A DNA stretch of 64,000 nucleotides from Phymatolithon calcareum. Taxonomy: Eukaryota > Rhodophyta > Florideophyceae > Hapalidiales. Both the position numbers and the translations under genes were made by a program. This document shows, in pieces, positions 62,641 through 64,000 of the stretch. The stretch is from contig OZ345355.1 of the NCBI GenBank assembly GCA_977006965.1, positions 2,542,001-2,606,000 of the forward strand, in the 5' to 3' direction. The first letter of the stretch is position 1; every line of letters starts with the position of its first letter. The notes under the pieces were generated by a model that saw nothing but the letters and a program-made list of their open reading frames with translations, was not told where the DNA came from and searched no databases.

Positions 62641-63280
62641 GTGCGATTAAGAAGTTCAAAAATGTTCTTGCGTATTTCTAACGGCTGGGAGTGTTCACAC
62701 ACGACATCCATGCCGCACGATCAATCAACTCCCGTGCACAGACAACTCGCGCTGCAGTATGCCTGTGGAAAATTCCCACAGGTGTCAACAACAAGTTTGA
62801 CTGAAGAATTCGGCACCAGAGCCAGAGAGCATATGGAGACCCTTGAAAGCACGCTAGCAGGGTACGAACTCGAAGGAGAAAAACGACTGGAAACAGAAAA
62901 GGCACTAGATGAGCTCTTACTATTTAGCAAAACACTCATAGAACGCATGGAGAACGAAGAAGGCCTGTATTAATCCGCAGAATCCAAGGCAGAAAGTGGT
63001 CGAGTCCAAGCACCAACAATCCCGTAGAGGACTGAGATAGGACTACTTTGAGTCCCGAGTTTTCCCGTCCGCTATATTGGTGGACGTTTCGTGAGCTGCA
63101 CAAAGGTAGGTAGCATCATAGGAATCCTTGCCCATATCTTCGGAAGTCTGTGGGGCTCCTAAATAAACTTCAAAGGAAAAAAATCAACTCCCGTGCAGTC
63201 AAGATGGGAATATGGTCTTTACCTGACATTGCGGGCCGTCAAGGTGGCACCGGAGGTCAGGAACGTAGAGAGATTATCGG
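62641..63280 (+). pseudogene. LINE-F1 thumb fragment, host of an F5 insertion
   Basis: Before and after the F5 insertion, the + strand encodes diverged F1 thumb: RLGVFTHDIHAARSIN-type sequence (aligned to F1 RLGMFTNRVHPARAI), then RAVKMGIWSLP (VQSRWEYALHL). It is old and full of breaks. Confidence 0.55.
62739..63182 (+). pseudogene. LINE-F5 copy, 444 bp, with 15-bp TSD
   Basis: ATCAACTCCCGTGCA at 62724-62738 and 63183-63197 (with one extra A of overlap) flanks the copy. It encodes RQLALQYACGKFPQVSTTSL, TEEFGTRAREHMETLESTLA and EKALDELLLFSKTLIERMEN, then EEGLY and stop, the full F5 C-terminal end. The 3' UTR ends GGGGCTCCTAAATAAACTTC and an A-rich tail. The open frame 62641-62973 fuses host F1 DNA to it. 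Confidence 0.9.
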
Positions 63281-63284
63281 ATGA

Positions 63285-63345
63285 TTTCTTTTGAGATCTC
63301 TCAAAGCCTTACCTTGGAGTAGAGCGACAGCTTCCAGGTTGTTCG
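63285..63345 (-). mobile_element. LINE-F4 3' end remnant
   Basis: GATGATTTCTTTTGAGATCT and AAAGCCTTACCTTGGAGTAG resemble the complement of the F4 end at 2240-2295. Only about 60 bp. Confidence 0.45.
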
Positions 63346-63395
63346 GGAAGATACTGAACAAGGCATTCAAATGAAGTGCGATAGGTTCAGACTCT

Positions 63396-63746
63396 GTGGA
63401 TCGATGTCAACGGCTCTTTGACAAACTGATGAATACCGAGTTCTACAGTCCTCATTGCCCTCGTACTATTCTATCGAAATTTCCGGCTTGCAGAGATGAA
63501 CTCCACGAAACAAGGCATCAGGAATACGAATCTATAATTATCTACAACACGGATGTCACTGAGCACGCAATGCTGAATAAATTCAGGAAGGCGAGGAGAA
63601 TTATCTTAGCTCTCCGGGATATAGGAATGAACGCCAGGGGTTTAGTCACAAGTAGTGACTCACAACGAAGAATATTGCAACCTACAAAACTCCCGTACAA
63701 TGAAGGTAGAACTGCGCCATACACCTTGCCCAGTGGACGAAACTGA
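63396..63746 (+). pseudogene. LINE thumb fragment, family uncertain
   Basis: Within the open stretch, TDVTEHAMLNKFRKARRIIL and ALRDIGMNARGL match the start of the LINE thumb (F4: TDDTAIARIRNAAGCIHKLR, LGVNVRGF; F5: TLMMQRLKKARTVVYELRTL). The first 45 codons are unrecognised. The frame then runs into unrelated DNA. Confidence 0.5.
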
Positions 63747-64000
63747 TCCAAGCGAAAATCGACAAACCATAAGGCTTATTCTCCATCCTCATTGTGGGCG
63801 CTTCGCACTCCGCCTGTAGAACCGAATCTGAGTCTGCTGCTTGATTCGTTCCTGCAGAGTTAGTGCTGCGGTCTCTGAAGTTTTATTGAAAGCTAGGGCA
63901 CTCCTCTGTCACTTTTAGCTTAGCATCGGAGTAAAATTGATCCTCTCAGTGTGAATGAAGGCTGATGTCTTTGTAATCAGATATTCAAGTTCAAAACTGA
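63747..64000. other. no recognisable gene
   Basis: No ORF, repeat or LINE terminus could be supported in the last 250 bases. Confidence 0.35.

Noticed and set aside
1-64000. CRISPR arrays, bacterial operons, rRNA genes
   Set aside because: No regularly spaced identical repeats, no Shine-Dalgarno-led gene runs and no rRNA core sequences were seen. The window is eukaryotic.

Overview
This is a repeat-rich stretch of a eukaryotic nuclear genome. It has three compact, apparently intronless host genes with eukaryotic signals: a Kozak-type CCACCATGG, a TATA-like box, and AATAAA poly(A) signals. No tRNA, rRNA, operon or CRISPR was seen. Intronless genes stranded among nested retroelements, with a plant-type VOC gene and a SLAC1/TehA-type gene, fit a florideophyte red alga best. 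That is a low-confidence inference; a fungus or oomycete is not excluded, since several LINE and Ty3/gypsy proteins look like types I know from those groups.

Host genes: a SLAC1/TehA-family ten-helix membrane protein (11507-12697, preceded by a 7-codon uORF), a secreted Spondin_N-domain protein (14701-15351) and a small VOC/glyoxalase-fold protein (51923-52282). They appear functionally unrelated.

Most of the rest is non-LTR retrotransposon (LINE) debris. I sort it by 3' end and C-terminal protein module. F1 ends in a (TTC)n-like tail, F2 in an A-rich tail, F3 in ...TTAATTACGA, F4 in ...ATATCCCC, F5 in AAGGAAAAAA. F6 is ingi-like, with a 2A peptide, APE endonuclease, RT, RNase H and CCHC. 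F7 is a single copy. A separate retroposed family ends in (TCCA)n. F1-F3, F5 and F7 share a C-terminal motif of the form HRxLAxKWxxGxFPP (F4 has a divergent equivalent), and nearly all families end near GCTTTTAAATAAA. Many copies are flanked by target-site duplications of 10-15 bp that can be read directly.

The centrepiece is 30600-44790: one F4 LINE on the + strand, split by three nested insertions. These are an F5 LINE (32556-33740), an F6 LINE with a 2A motif (33847-38366, itself containing repeat R3) and an open-frame tyrosine-recombinase (DIRS/PAT-like) retrotransposon (39641-44162) with 340-bp direct repeats that differ at one base.

Other elements: three Ty3/gypsy chromovirus remnants (22217-24450, 25640-27290, 57180-60208), at least three hAT remnants plus a terminal fragment, a SINE-like 180-bp insertion with an (AAAC)n tail, dispersed unknown repeats R1-R3, and three nearly perfect fold-back palindromes (21392, 34358, 46116).
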